Shown: positions 16,130 to 26,126 of the stretch, piece after piece
Layout of the letters: every line of letters starts with the position of its first letter
Numbering within the stretch: the stretch's first letter is position 1
From: Cohaesibacter marisflavi
GTDB lineage: Bacteria; Pseudomonadota; Alphaproteobacteria; Rhizobiales; Cohaesibacteraceae
Assembly: GCF_900115225.1 (NCBI RefSeq)
Contig: NZ_FOVR01000001.1
Coordinates: 310,001-374,000, forward strand
Direction: 5' to 3'
Length of the DNA: 64,000 bases
Notes under the pieces: generated by a model
Databases searched by the model: none
Seen by the model: only the letters and a program-made list of their open reading frames with translations
What the model was told of the DNA's origin: nothing
Made by a program: the position numbers and the translations under genes

Positions 16130-16996
16130 CTAAAGCCAGACGATTTCCCGACTGCCATCGGCCGCACGCTTGCGCGACTTGCCAGATAGGGGCGGGCCCG
16201 ACAGTGGGCGTTGGGTTTCATAGAAATCATCTTTCAGAAGATTGCTAACTGGAATCTTCATGAGCTTATGCAACGCCCGATCCAGATCTTGTGCGTAAAA
16301 GGGCTTCTTCAGAAAACCTGATATATTGACGTCGCGATACTGGTCTTTCAGGCTTTCCTTGTCCTTGGCGCTCATCAGCACAATACGACAAAGGGGCTGA
16401 CGGTCCGTGATATGTTTGACCATTCCTGCACCGAGCCAATCCTTGGTTGCAGGGTCGACAAGCATGATCTGGTAAGGAATGGCTTTGCAAAGCGAAGCGG
16501 CCAGCGGACCACTCTCTGCTTCAGAGGTCATCAGATCGAACCGGCTGTCGGATAGAAGCTTGAAGATGATATGGCGAGCTGCGGGTTGCGAGTCGACAAC
16601 GAGAGCAGACAATCGCGTCTTCTGCGCATCGCGCCGTTTCAGCAAGCGCTCTACATCCGCCTTTTTAAGCGGCGTCTGGATGCAGTCATAAAGGTTGGTT
16701 CTAGTTGCCTGAGCGAGTGTTTCTCGATTGAAATAGTCCGCCATCAAGATGGTTATCACCCCTTGAACAAGGGGGCCCAGTAGCTCAAGTATATCCAGAC
16801 CGGAATTGTCAGCAAATTGCTCGCTAATGAGTAGCATATCAACGGGCTGTTCCGCCAGAATGCTGCGCAATAGATCGGCGGATGATGCTTCCAAAACGGC
16901 AACATCTTGATCCTGTTCGGAAATTTTGTGAACTAAGCCTTGGCGCTCATTGGCGTTTGCATCTGCAACGACAATGGCTCCCTTGCCTCTCCGCAT
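16130..16996 (-). CDS. Double receiver-domain protein, first domain degenerate
   Basis: The 288-residue protein (start at ATG 16996 with GAGG five bases before; an in-frame TTG at 17023 is less likely) has two CheY-like receiver folds and no output domain. In the first, the phospho-acceptor position is a serine (MLLISEQ), so it is probably not phosphorylated. The second keeps D (IMLVDPATKD), a serine at the switch position (IVLMSAKD) and lysine in GFLKKPF. A basic tail (GKSRKRAADGSREIVWL) ends in a hydrophobic motif similar to that of the gene at 23055. The function is unknown; signalling through protein contacts is the likely mode. Confidence 0.75.
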   Translation of the reverse strand: MRRGKGAIVVADANANERQGLVHKISEQDQDVAVLEASSADLLRSILAEQPVDMLLISEQFADNSGLDILELLGPLVQGVITILMADYFNRETLAQATRTNLYDCIQTPLKKADVERLLKRRDAQKTRLSALVVDSQPAARHIIFKLLSDSRFDLMTSEAESGPLAASLCKAIPYQIMLVDPATKDWLGAGMVKHITDRQPLCRIVLMSAKDKESLKDQYRDVNISGFLKKPFYAQDLDRALHKLMKIPVSNLLKDDFYETQRPLSGPPLSGKSRKRAADGSREIVWL

Positions 16997-17190
16997 TGAA
17001 CCTCGTCCCCATTTCAAGTTCAATTTCTTCTACCTTACAGAAAAGTCGTTAAAACAAATGTTACAATCAGAAATATAAAGGGCAAACCCGCACTTTCTGT
17101 CTCTTGGCATTCTGCACATGTATGTTGCGCGTAGCTTGTGCGATCGGAGGAACCACCAACGCAAAGCTGCAAATTGTATGAGGCTCAAAG

Positions 17191-17223
17191 AAAAAACCGC
17201 GCACCTGGGGCACGCGGTTTTTT
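17191..17223. terminator. Bidirectional intrinsic terminator
   Basis: AAAAAACCGCG (17191-17201) pairs with CGCGGTTTTTT (17213-17223), giving T runs on both strands. It lies 56 bases past the meaB stop and isolates meaB from the double-receiver gene downstream. Confidence 0.85.
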
Positions 17224-17278
17224 GAGATTTTTAGAGGTAAAAAGCTGGATTGGGGCCAAGCGCATAAAGCTAGGGCGA

Positions 17279-18280
17279 TCAATCCTTCTTGAGGCTCGTC
17301 AACAGTTGGCTCATCACATCCTCAACCGCCACCGAGGCTGGCAGGGTGCCGCTTTCTACGCATTTTTCCACCTGTTCGAGCAGTTTGGTGACGCTTTCAT
17401 TCTCACGCAACAGGGATTTCATCCGGTCTTCCAGCATGGACCACATCCAGCGAACCTGCTGCCCACTGCGTTTATCTTGCAGTTCGCCGCTTTCGGTGAG
17501 CTTTTCCTGATGCTCGACAACCTTGTTCCACATCTTATCGAGACTCTCGTTGGCAAGGCCCGAGACGGTCATAACTGGTGGCGTCCAATTCTGGCTTACC
17601 GGTGTCATGATGTGCAAGGCTGCGCGATATTGTGCCGCAGCCTTACGGGCGCGCGCCCAACCGTCGCCATCGGCCTTGTTCACAGCGATCATATCGGCGA
17701 TTTCAAGAACACCTTTCTTGATGCCCTGCAGTTCATCGCCCGCACCGGGCAACATCAGCACGAGGAAGAAGTCGACCATGTCGGCAACTGTGGTCTCCGA
17801 CTGGCCGATACCAACTGTTTCCACCAGAATGACATCATACCCGGCAGCCTCGCAAAGGAACATGGTCTCGCGTGTACGGGCAGCCACGCCACCCAGCGTA
17901 CCGGCAGAAGGAGAAGGGCGGATAAAGGCATTCGGGTCGTTGCAGAGCTGTTCCATGCGTGTCTTGTCGCCCAGAATGGAACCCCCCGTGCGGGTGGATG
18001 AGGGGTCAACAGCGAGCACTGCGACCTTCTTGCCTGCTTCGGTCAAGTTTTTGCCCAATTGGTCAATCGTCGTGGATTTGCCAACGCCCGGAACGCCCGT
18101 GATACCAACGCGATGAGCCTTGCCGGAATAGGGAAGCAACTGGGTCAGCAGATCGCGTGCAATGGCCCTGTGCTCAGGCTTGCGGCTTTCTACGAGCGTT
18201 ATGGCTCTGGCAAGGGATGCTCTGTTCCCCTCCAGGATTTGTTTGGCCAGAAGATCAGCATTCAAATGAGCAGGTACCAT
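17279..18280 (-). CDS. meaB: Methylmalonyl-CoA mutase-associated GTPase MeaB
   Basis: This is a G3E-family GTPase chaperone that guards loading and reactivation of the B12 cofactor of methylmalonyl-CoA mutase. With the ATG at 18280 (GAAGGA nine bases upstream) the protein has 333 residues; an in-frame ATG at 18331 would add 17 unconserved residues. The P-loop GVPGVGKST lies at 62-70, the Walker-B-like region is DVILVETVGIGQSE, and NKAD supplies guanine specificity. The C-terminal helical region provides the dimer arm. The partner genes mutA and mutB lie about 10 kb away on the other strand, so it is not in their operon. Confidence 0.95.
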   Translation of the reverse strand: MVPAHLNADLLAKQILEGNRASLARAITLVESRKPEHRAIARDLLTQLLPYSGKAHRVGITGVPGVGKSTTIDQLGKNLTEAGKKVAVLAVDPSSTRTGGSILGDKTRMEQLCNDPNAFIRPSPSAGTLGGVAARTRETMFLCEAAGYDVILVETVGIGQSETTVADMVDFFLVLMLPGAGDELQGIKKGVLEIADMIAVNKADGDGWARARKAAAQYRAALHIMTPVSQNWTPPVMTVSGLANESLDKMWNKVVEHQEKLTESGELQDKRSGQQVRWMWSMLEDRMKSLLRENESVTKLLEQVEKCVESGTLPASVAVEDVMSQLLTSLKKD

Positions 18281-18520
18281 AACGTCTTTCCTTCGCCCGT
18301 TGGGGTGGGCGCTCTCTTGTCTCAGTGTCAATGGTTCGTACGATCAGATTTTCAGGGCCTTTTTGCCATGTGAGTCGCGTGGCGGCAAGGCCGGAACAAT
18401 GCCTAGCGCATCAAAAGCGCCTTGTCTGCTTGTCAAAATGGGCTGTTGATTTCCGCTTGGCGTCATTCGTTCGGGAAGGGATCGTTCGGTTGGGTAGGCC
18501 TTGAGCCGTGGTTTGAAGGC

Positions 18521-20350
18521 CTAATAGTTTACATCGATCGCGATTTGATCGCGGCTTGGGTCTGGCATGGCGATCGGTTTGGCTGGATTGCAAGCGCTAT
18601 CTTCGCGCAAGACGACGTGATCATCCTGAACCGTAACCGCATAGGGCTCAAACAGCAGCGTGCCGGATTTTTCCCCGTCGCCCGCAACCGAAAGTTCAGC
18701 GCGGAAGCGCATCATGTTGCTGGCCAGACCATAGCTTGGTAGATCGGGCAGCAGCTTGACGACGCCTTCGGTCACGATCTGTTGGTTGCTCTTGCTTGTC
18801 AGCGTCAGGTGGAAGCCATCGCACCAGTTGCCCGGAACCTCGCCCTCGATCAGCATGTCGCCGCCCAACTCTGCCCCTGACCGAAGCCCTTCTACATTAA
18901 CGCTGGCAGCAGAAAAGCCCTTGGCATTATGTCGGCTCACCCTGAGGGCTTCCCCTCCGAAATGAGGCGCAAAGCGCTCAGACAGTGTCGCACTGAAGAT
19001 AGAGGCCGGAACATAGACATCATACTGACCGTCCGCTTCCGCTCCCAAAATGCCGGGATTGAAATGGAAGGAAAGGCCTGCGATTTTGCTTGTTTCGCGC
19101 GAGGGAACAAGCGTGAAATTCTGTAACAGCGACAGGCTGGGCTTGAGGTCCTTGAGCCATGAATCCTGATCGGGTCGCACCAGTGTGCCGAGACGGATGG
19201 ATTTCTGCCGCACGATATCGGTCTGGATATAGGCATCGATCAACTCGATTGTGCTAGCCAGCTCCTTGTCATCCTTGGCCTGAAACAAATCCTGCAGCCC
19301 GAATGGGGCATTGTTCACATTATCATAGTTGAAGCTCAGGATCTGGCCGATCTGCTTCTGCCCATCGAGGCTCTTGACCTCTTCAAGATAGAGAGAGCTG
19401 AAATCCGCCGAGTAAAATCGGTCCTCCACCCGTCCCGTAATCACCAGCGCAGGGCGTTCCTCAAGCGGCACATTGCTATTGAGCGAGTCTTCTTCCTGTT
19501 CGCGCGCCGGATCTCCTGCAGCGGATTGCTGCTGTCTCTGTGTTTGCCATTGCTCAAGAGCGCGCTCTTCGAGAATATTGCGCAGATAACGGCTCAGCCT
19601 AGTGTGATCCACCAGCGCATTGGGCATGAGATAGGTTATGGACGCGTCTTGCGAATAAAGCAGAAATGGCCGCTGCTGAGTGAAAAGAGCCGAAAAACTC
19701 TTGCGCAGTGCAGGGCCAGCACTCGCCGCTTCTTCCAGATCGGAAGCATTCTTATCCGCAGCAGACAAAGGCGCAGCTTCCTGATTTTCGGTCTCTTGGG
19801 GCGCGTCAGAGGTTTCAGCAAGCATGCCATCGCCAGTCGCGGGCGTAACATCCAAAATGGGGGCACCAATCTTCGGCTCGCCGGTTTGGGCCGGGATATC
19901 CAACTCGTCCTGATTGAGCGAGGAGGGCACATTGGGCAGAAGTGGACTGGTCATGGAGGGAGGCATGGTTGACTGCCCCGAAGGGGCTGCCGGTGTCGGC
20001 TTTGCCTCGTCATTCCCGGTACCGGTCGTAGCGCCTGCGGCCAAGAGTGAGAAGGGGGCAGAAGGTCTACCGGCCTTCATGACAAAGGGAGCTGTGCGAA
20101 TATCAGACTGAAGGAGCCAAGGCGATTTGTTTCCTGCGACTAGGGGCTGGCTCGCTCCGTGCACATCGATCCTTTTATAGAGAACAGGCACAGAGCCATT
20201 CGCGCTGCTCTTTTCAAGTAACGGCTGGGCAAGGGCTGAAGAGCTGGCAAGACCAGCGGCCACAAGACCGAGCAGCCCCGCAACCGCTGCGCGCGCTTTG
20301 CCACCTCTGTCTGTAAGCCTAAAGCTATGTTCGCCAGTCTGCGCTGTCAT
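18521..20350 (-). CDS. Large exported protein of unknown function (609 aa)
   Basis: I take the ATG at 20350, which puts a signal peptide (GLLGLVAAGLASSSALAQ, cleavage near residue 41) at the right place; an in-frame ATG at 20443 would bury it. A proline/serine/threonine-rich, acidic linker covers about residues 75-205. A folded region follows with many beta-like segments, including the stretch IGQILSFNYDNVNNAPFG and a region with CDGFHLTLTSKSN before the end. I do not recognise a family. The protein is probably periplasmic or envelope associated. It is followed leftward by meaB with a 240-base gap. Confidence 0.6.
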   Translation of the reverse strand: MTAQTGEHSFRLTDRGGKARAAVAGLLGLVAAGLASSSALAQPLLEKSSANGSVPVLYKRIDVHGASQPLVAGNKSPWLLQSDIRTAPFVMKAGRPSAPFSLLAAGATTGTGNDEAKPTPAAPSGQSTMPPSMTSPLLPNVPSSLNQDELDIPAQTGEPKIGAPILDVTPATGDGMLAETSDAPQETENQEAAPLSAADKNASDLEEAASAGPALRKSFSALFTQQRPFLLYSQDASITYLMPNALVDHTRLSRYLRNILEERALEQWQTQRQQQSAAGDPAREQEEDSLNSNVPLEERPALVITGRVEDRFYSADFSSLYLEEVKSLDGQKQIGQILSFNYDNVNNAPFGLQDLFQAKDDKELASTIELIDAYIQTDIVRQKSIRLGTLVRPDQDSWLKDLKPSLSLLQNFTLVPSRETSKIAGLSFHFNPGILGAEADGQYDVYVPASIFSATLSERFAPHFGGEALRVSRHNAKGFSAASVNVEGLRSGAELGGDMLIEGEVPGNWCDGFHLTLTSKSNQQIVTEGVVKLLPDLPSYGLASNMMRFRAELSVAGDGEKSGTLLFEPYAVTVQDDHVVLREDSACNPAKPIAMPDPSRDQIAIDVNY

Positions 20351-20502
20351 CTCAATCACTCTTTTCGCAAAAGACTTTTTGCGGAAGATTCGGTTTAGAT
20401 AAGTTTCCGGTCTTTTTTGAGGCCGATGCCCCGAATTGCACACTGCGCAATAGCCGTCAGACCATCACGCAAAAACGGGCACTAAGTCAATGATTTAAAA
20501 GA

Positions 20503-21096
20503 CTAGGGCGTCCAGAGAATGCGCTGCAGTGTTGCCCCTTGCAAATCAGATGACGACGGCAGGCGATCAAACGGGCCCTTATATTCTGAAATGGCAAAGA
20601 CGAGTGAAACCTTCTCTGTGTTGGCAGCCTTGCAAATGGCCATGCCGCGCCAGAGATTTTTGCCCACTCGACAGGCTCTGCGCGGCAGATGCGCCTGTGC
20701 GAAGGTCATGCCGAGACGTTCGCCATTGGGGCCGGCAACCGCATCGCCAACGCCATGGACAACGCCGATCTTGCCACCGGTGCCTTTGAAAATCTGAACC
20801 ATTTGCATGCCATCGCGAAAGGCCGCATAGGTCCACTGGGTGTCGTTTTCACCAGCGGTCTGGATTGTCTCTATGTCAAAGCCGGGCAGGGCCGCGCCAA
20901 TAGACTTGGGGCCGTATCCGGTTTCCGGCGTTAGGCCACTAATGCCTGCATCGGTGACAGTCAGAACGGCCCGCGGCGGTGGAGCGCCAGCTGAATCCGT
21001 CATGGGTCCCATCGGGACGCTGCAACCAGCCAAGGTGAGCAAGAGGGCAAAACCGGGAAGGGAACGCAAAACTGATTTAAGCAATAGTGTGTGCAT
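20503..21096 (-). CDS. DUF1131-family lipoprotein
   Basis: With the ATG at 21096 the product has 197 residues and a lipoprotein signal, LLLTLAGC, with the lipid-attached cysteine at 25. An earlier in-frame start at 21216 would move the signal inside the protein. The mature part resembles DUF1131 proteins: a DAGISGLTPETGYGPKSIGAALPGF opening, VQIFKGTGGKIGVVHGVGDAV in the middle, two cysteines (RACRVG and MAICKA) and the typical ending LQRILWTP. The function of the family is unknown. It lies upstream of the large exported protein in the same direction. Confidence 0.7.
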   Translation of the reverse strand: MHTLLLKSVLRSLPGFALLLTLAGCSVPMGPMTDSAGAPPPRAVLTVTDAGISGLTPETGYGPKSIGAALPGFDIETIQTAGENDTQWTYAAFRDGMQMVQIFKGTGGKIGVVHGVGDAVAGPNGERLGMTFAQAHLPRRACRVGKNLWRGMAICKAANTEKVSLVFAISEYKGPFDRLPSSSDLQGATLQRILWTP

Positions 21097-21456
21097 CAAT
21101 GATACCGATTTGAAACAGAGGTGCAGGCGCAAATGCAACCTGTCGCATGGTCGAAACACCAGCCGCTGAATGCATAACAGATTCGGAAGAGAAGGACAGT
21201 CGGAACAGCCGAACAAGCCTGTATCCTTCCAATCTGATCCAGGGGTGGAGATCCTAGAAAATCCGGTAAAAGTGTATATGTGTGACCAAATTATTCAAGC
21301 TCTGAATACATATACCTTTTTCGGCCAAAAGCCGCAGTGCAATGCGAATCTTCACAAGGGGCTTATGTCTTCTTTCATGTGATTTGACAACAACTAAGTC
21401 TGGATCTGGGCGTTAGTTTGGCAAATGCCTGAGAGAGGGAAAGAAAAGATCAAAAA
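21097..21456. other. Intergenic region, no gene seen
   Basis: This region lies between the lipoprotein and the M20 peptidase gene. An AT-rich inverted repeat, GTATATGT (21274-21281) and ACATATAC (21308-21315), is followed by CTTTTT, which could be a weak rightward terminator. Nothing else is supported. Confidence 0.35.
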
Positions 21457-21484
21457 GAGGCTGAACCCTTCAGGACCCAGCCTC
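21452..21484 (-). terminator. Intrinsic terminator of the M20 peptidase gene
   Basis: GAGGCTG (21457-21463) pairs with CAGCCTC (21478-21484). On the minus strand five Ts follow (complement of 21452-21456). It lies just past the peptidase stop at 21511. Confidence 0.8.
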
Positions 21485-21510
21485 ACATCTTTTGGAAGCT
21501 TGCTCTTGGC

Positions 21511-22899
21511 TTATTCAGCCAGAGCAGCCAGAACGCGAACCCAAGAGCGGATGCCCTTGTGGTAGCTTTCCAGATTGTATTTCTCGTTTGGTGAATGGAT
21601 ATTGTCGGTTTCCAGAGCGTAGCCGATGAGCATGGAATCCATACCCAGAATATCCTTGAATTCGCTAACAATCGGAATGGAACCGCCCATACCCATCATG
21701 ATGGTGTCCTTGCCCCATTCGTCCTTGAGTGCGGCAGCTCCTTTTTGCAGCGGCGGGAAGTCGGCAGAAAGGCTGTGGCCAGGGGCCGAGCCATGTTCGA
21801 TATAGTCAACCGAGCAATCCGCAGGCAGTCGCTCCTCGACGAAAGCGCGCAGATTTTCGCGGATTTTGTCAGGGTCCTGTTTGCCCACGAGACGACAGGA
21901 AATCTTGGCCGACGCCTGAGACGCGATCACGGTCTTGAAGCCCGAGCCGGTGTAGCCACCGGTGATGCCGTTGAATTCGCAGGTCGGACGTGCGTTGAGT
22001 TGCTCGTAAACACTGTAGCCCGTTTCCCCGGCCGGAATAGAAAGGCCAACATCCCTGAGGAATTCTGCGTCGTCGAAAGGCAGCGCATCCCACTGGGCTT
22101 TGACATCCGGGGCGAGTTCTTCCACGCCATCATAGAAGCCGGGAATCTGAACTCTGCCATTGTCATCATGCAGATCGGCAAGAATGCGGGACAGAATCTT
22201 GATCGGGTTTGCCGCCGGGCCACCATAGGCGCCCGAATGCAGATCACGATTGGCTGCTGTGATGATGATTTCTTCGCCCATCAGACCGCGCAACATCGTT
22301 GTAATCGCAGGCGTTTCAGGATCAAACATGGTGGTGTCGCAGACCAGCGCCAGATCCTTGGAGAGTTCGTCTTTATGCGCATTGAGGAAAGGCAACAGAC
22401 TTGGCGAGCCGCTTTCTTCTTCCCCTTCAAACAGAATAGAAACCGCAATTGGCAAAGAGCCATGAACTTCCTTATAAGCGCGACAGGCTTCCACGAAGGT
22501 CAGCATCTGGCCCTTGTCGTCAGAAGACCCTCGGCCGAAGATCATCTTGACCCCGTCTTTTTCAAAGACCTTGGCATTAAAGGGATCATCATCCCACAAT
22601 TCCAGCGGATCAACGGGCTGGACATCATAATGGGCATAGAACAGAACATGAGGGCCGGGTTTGTCGGCAGTGTCGCTGTCATGGCCAACGACCATCGGGT
22701 GTCCGGGAGTTTCGTGAACGCGCGTGTCGATTCCGATGCCATTCAATTCGTTGGCAATCCATTCGGCAGCCTTCTGGCATTCTTCCTTATAGTCAGGATC
22801 AGTAGAAATGGATTTAAAACCGACCAGAGTGACCAGGCGTTTGAGAGAATCATCGAAATTGGCGTCGACCTGCGCCAAAACGGAATCAAGATTTGTCAT
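21511..22899 (-). CDS. M20-family metallopeptidase (dipeptidase/carnosinase-like)
   Basis: This cytosolic zinc-dependent peptidase has 462 residues, the usual size. Metal ligands and catalytic residues are visible: H90 and D92 in FYAHYDVQP, bridging D127 in GRGSSDDKG, the catalytic pair E160/E161 in LFEGEEESGSPS, and the C-terminal histidine in ESYHKG. The dimerisation (lid) domain lies between about 210 and 330. Members cleave dipeptides or acylated amino acids; the exact substrate cannot be read. The gene has its own terminator and no obvious operon partner. Confidence 0.9.
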   Translation of the reverse strand: MTNLDSVLAQVDANFDDSLKRLVTLVGFKSISTDPDYKEECQKAAEWIANELNGIGIDTRVHETPGHPMVVGHDSDTADKPGPHVLFYAHYDVQPVDPLELWDDDPFNAKVFEKDGVKMIFGRGSSDDKGQMLTFVEACRAYKEVHGSLPIAVSILFEGEEESGSPSLLPFLNAHKDELSKDLALVCDTTMFDPETPAITTMLRGLMGEEIIITAANRDLHSGAYGGPAANPIKILSRILADLHDDNGRVQIPGFYDGVEELAPDVKAQWDALPFDDAEFLRDVGLSIPAGETGYSVYEQLNARPTCEFNGITGGYTGSGFKTVIASQASAKISCRLVGKQDPDKIRENLRAFVEERLPADCSVDYIEHGSAPGHSLSADFPPLQKGAAALKDEWGKDTIMMGMGGSIPIVSEFKDILGMDSMLIGYALETDNIHSPNEKYNLESYHKGIRSWVRVLAALAE

Positions 22900-23054
22900 G
22901 AAATTACCTTATCGGAACGGAATAAACACGCGCTCGCACGCGATGCTGATGGTCAAGACGCTATCAGCTTCCTGATGGAGACGCCAGCCTTGCGCTCGTA
23001 ACTTTCACACATGTTCCCGGAACGATCCGAAGGAGTGCAAACGCCATCATCGGA

Positions 23055-23957
23055 CTAGAGGAATACCACTTCTTCTTCTGCTGACTGTCCTGACCGTCCC
23101 GGTGCTGTGAGGGCTGGAATGTCGACATCAAAACCGTCCGAACGAAATGAATCAGGGTGGTCCGCACGGGGCTCCGGGCTGCCTTCATCGTGGGACTGCT
23201 TCTCGCTATTCGCTATATTTTCTGCAAACCCAGAGACGAGATCTGCTGTAGAGCCATTTTCTCTAATGGAAACAGAATTGGAGGCATCCCGGGAACTATG
23301 GTCCTTCATGGCGGCTTGTGTCGCGGTCAAGTCAGCCGCTGTCACTGACTTTGCCGAAGGACCTTTGATATGAGTAGGCGCTTCATCAAGATCGCTTAAG
23401 GCCGTGCTTTTGGACACACCGCTTTTCGTTGCAAACTGCTTACTCAGAGCCTCGGCACTAGCCGCATCTTTCGGTGGTTGGGCTTCGCTCTGGAGAGTGG
23501 GGACGGGCGTTTTTTCCCTGGGCTTTGTCCAGCCGAGTTCTTCATCTGTTTGCGGAATATAGCGGGCGGCCAGTTCAAGATGTTTTCGAACAGTGTCAAT
23601 CGACGTCGGGAGAATTACGAGGGATGCGATACCCAGCTTGCGTGCATTGAGTACATCCTGAGCTGTCGCTTTCTTGGAGCACAGAATGAGACACACACCG
23701 CGTCCTCCGGCAAATTCAACCTGTCTTGCGGGAATGAGCATCTTGGCCAGATGCTGAGGGCCATAGCTCTCATCAACAAAGACGATATCTGCCTGCCCTG
23801 CGGCAACAATAGACGTCGCCTGCTCAATGTCTGACATGGAGAGCGGATGCTCTATGCCACAATTTTTGAGCAGATCGGCCCACAATTGACGATCATGTCG
23901 CCTAGGGGCGAGAATCATGACTGACAGGCTTTTCACTGGTATCAAGCGACGCGACAC
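23055..23957 (-). CDS. Receiver-like protein with long disordered tail
   Basis: Residues about 10-130 resemble a CheY-like receiver fold: MILAPRRHDR, then DIVFVDESYG at the acceptor strand, LILCSKKAT, and VILPTSIDTVRKHL where the usual KP is replaced by LP. Residues about 140-290 are low-complexity, charged and serine-rich. The protein ends SAEEEVVFL, close to the SREIVWL end of the double-receiver gene at 16130. The start is GTG 23957 with GAGG four bases upstream. There is no DNA-binding domain. The function is unknown. Confidence 0.6.
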   Translation of the reverse strand: MSRRLIPVKSLSVMILAPRRHDRQLWADLLKNCGIEHPLSMSDIEQATSIVAAGQADIVFVDESYGPQHLAKMLIPARQVEFAGGRGVCLILCSKKATAQDVLNARKLGIASLVILPTSIDTVRKHLELAARYIPQTDEELGWTKPREKTPVPTLQSEAQPPKDAASAEALSKQFATKSGVSKSTALSDLDEAPTHIKGPSAKSVTAADLTATQAAMKDHSSRDASNSVSIRENGSTADLVSGFAENIANSEKQSHDEGSPEPRADHPDSFRSDGFDVDIPALTAPGRSGQSAEEEVVFL

Positions 23958-24173
23958 TTTTGCCTCACCAAATTATTGTTGTTGTTTAGGCATCAGACCC
24001 CCAGTTGTCTGAGCCTATTGTTATTTTTGACCCCTGTTTTGTACAAGAATGCAAAAATAGGCCACTCCTATTGGTAATGGCCTATGATTGCTAACAATTC
24101 CTTGTAATCGGTAAAATTTCAAGTTTTTGTATAAGTGTCAGTTAACAGGAACTTGCGCCAATAGAATAGCCAC

Positions 24174-25754
24174 TCAACGTCCGCTTTTAAGGCTGCCTAA
24201 AATGCCTCTTACGATAGCTCTGCCTAAAGAAGAGGCAACCGAACGGACGACAGATTTGACTGCTGCCTCAGCAACAGTCTGGCGGCCAGAGCTGCGTCTG
24301 CTGGTGGATCTAGAGGGGGCGCTTTGTGGCCGATCACCCCTGTTGAAGTCGGGCAGAGTGAAGCCTGTACGGCTTTTCTTGGCCTTGGTTGTTTCTTCTT
24401 GTTGCCGCTGTTCCTCTTCGCGCTGGATTTTATTCTGCGCTCTCGTTTGTAGCACTTCATAGGCGCTTTCCCGGTCTACAACCCGGTCATAGACGCCCAG
24501 AATGGGGCTATTGGTTATGATCTCTTTGCGCTCTCCCTCTGAAAGGGGGCCGATACGTGAACTTGGTGGTCGGATCAGGGTGCGCTGAACCATTGAGGGC
24601 ACACCCTTTTTCATCAAGGTGGAAACTAGTGCTTCGCCGACGCCCAACTCGGTGATGACTTGCCGGGTATCAAGTGCCGGATTGGGGCGGAAGGTGTCGG
24701 CTGCTACCCGAACGGCCTTTTGGTCGCGAGGGGTGTAGGCCCTTAGTGCATGCTGTATACGGTTGCCAAGCTGGGACAATACGTCATCGGGCACATCAAG
24801 CGGGTTTTGCGTAACGAAATAAACGCCGACCCCCTTGGAGCGGATAAGCTTGACCACCTGTTCCACCTTGTCCACGAGCACTTTCGGGGCATCTTCAAAC
24901 AGGAGGTGGGCTTCATCAAAGAAGAAGACAAGGCGCGGCCTGTCCCTGTCTCCAATTTCTGGCAGTTCCTCGAACAGTTCCGAGAGAAGCCACAATAGGA
25001 AGGTCGCATAAAGGCGAGGGGACTGCATTAGCTTGTCTGCGGCAAGAATGGACACAACGCCGCGACCATCTCGCGTGGTGCGCATCAGATCAAGGATATC
25101 AAGCGCAGTCTCGCCGAAGAAATGCTCCGCACCCTGTTGCTCCAGAACCAGCAAGTCGCGCTGAATAGCGCCGATTGAGGCTGTGGAGATATTGCCATAT
25201 ACGGCGGAAAGCTCTTTGCGCCGCTCTTCCATATTGACCAGAAGCGCACGCAGATCTTTCAGATCCAGTAGCAACAAGCCTTCGTCATCGGCCAGTTTGA
25301 AGGCAATGTTGAGAATGCCCTCTTGCGTATCATTCAACCCGAGCAGGCGTGCAAGCAGCAAAGGCCCCATGTCGGTGATGGTTGTGCGTACAGGGTGTCC
25401 TTGCTCACCAAACAGATCCCAGAAGATTGTCGGAACAGATGCGAAGTCATAGTCTTTACCAAGGCCGATTGTCTCTGCACGCTTGGCAAGAAAATCTTTC
25501 GCTTCCCCCTTGGCTGCCAGCCCAGACAGGTCGCCCTTGACGTCAGCACAAAAGACAGGAACACCGGCATTGGAAAAGCCTTCTGCGAGAATTTGCAGCG
25601 ACACGGTCTTTCCCGTGCCTGTTGCACCCGTGATCAGCCCATGCCGGTTGGCCAAAGAAAGGGGCAGATACTCACCCTGACTGGTCTGTGTGCCGTCTTC
25701 TGCGGAAAGAAAAGAGGTGCCGAGATAAACGGCCTCATCATGCAACATGGTCAT
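24174..25754 (-). CDS. HerA-like ATPase, DUF853 (YjgR) family
   Basis: This is a RecA-fold ATPase of the HerA/FtsK superfamily, 526 residues. The Walker A is GATGTGKT (43-50), the Walker B is [15 protein letters not shown] (about 260-275), and [30 protein letters not shown] fits the family sensor region. A basic, arginine/serine-rich linker (about 430-490) precedes a helical C-terminal end. The family is widespread and mostly uncharacterised; DNA or protein translocation is assumed. AGGAA lies seven bases before the ATG. No NurA-like nuclease gene is adjacent, so a classical HerA-NurA role is not supported. Confidence 0.88.
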   Translation of the reverse strand: MTMLHDEAVYLGTSFLSAEDGTQTSQGEYLPLSLANRHGLITGATGTGKTVSLQILAEGFSNAGVPVFCADVKGDLSGLAAKGEAKDFLAKRAETIGLGKDYDFASVPTIFWDLFGEQGHPVRTTITDMGPLLLARLLGLNDTQEGILNIAFKLADDEGLLLLDLKDLRALLVNMEERRKELSAVYGNISTASIGAIQRDLLVLEQQGAEHFFGETALDILDLMRTTRDGRGVVSILAADKLMQSPRLYATFLLWLLSELFEELPEIGDRDRPRLVFFFDEAHLLFEDAPKVLVDKVEQVVKLIRSKGVGVYFVTQNPLDVPDDVLSQLGNRIQHALRAYTPRDQKAVRVAADTFRPNPALDTRQVITELGVGEALVSTLMKKGVPSMVQRTLIRPPSSRIGPLSEGERKEIITNSPILGVYDRVVDRESAYEVLQTRAQNKIQREEEQRQQEETTKAKKSRTGFTLPDFNRGDRPQSAPSRSTSRRSSGRQTVAEAAVKSVVRSVASSLGRAIVRGILGSLKSGR

Positions 25755-26126
25755 GGCGATTCCTGCTCTGAGTCTTTGGCTTGCCAGTCATGCTAGAAGA
25801 CCGACCCGCCCAGTAGAATGAAATACAAACGCTAAGAAGTTCCAGATCCTGACAGTAATGTCCCGGTTCAAAGCTGCAAATGCGCATGCAATGTCAGGAG
25901 TGTAATATACCGAATCTTTTACGTTGGTTGATCTGTCTGCGCAATATGATTGAAGGCAACCGGACCAGCTATCAGACAATAGAAGCCATATTTCCGGCGC
26001 CCGTGCAGTTCATTCTCAGTGATTGGCCCAAGGGTGGCTCAATCTGCTGTTTCTTTCATCGCCCATTGTAAGCTATGTAAAGACTCAAACGCCTTTGTCT
26101 GAACCAATCACATTCAGGAGATCATT
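25755..26126. other. Divergent intergenic region
   Basis: Promoters of the HerA-like gene and of the rightward small gene at 26127 should lie here. I saw no further gene or clear operator. Confidence 0.4.

Noticed and set aside
21595-23001. 468-codon frame antisense to the M20 peptidase
   Set aside because: The peptidase frame has intact catalytic motifs across the same bases; the antisense translation has no family character.
24174-25754. HerA-NurA type defence module
   Set aside because: The protein belongs to the housekeeping DUF853/YjgR group, and no nuclease or SIR2/NurA-like gene is adjacent.
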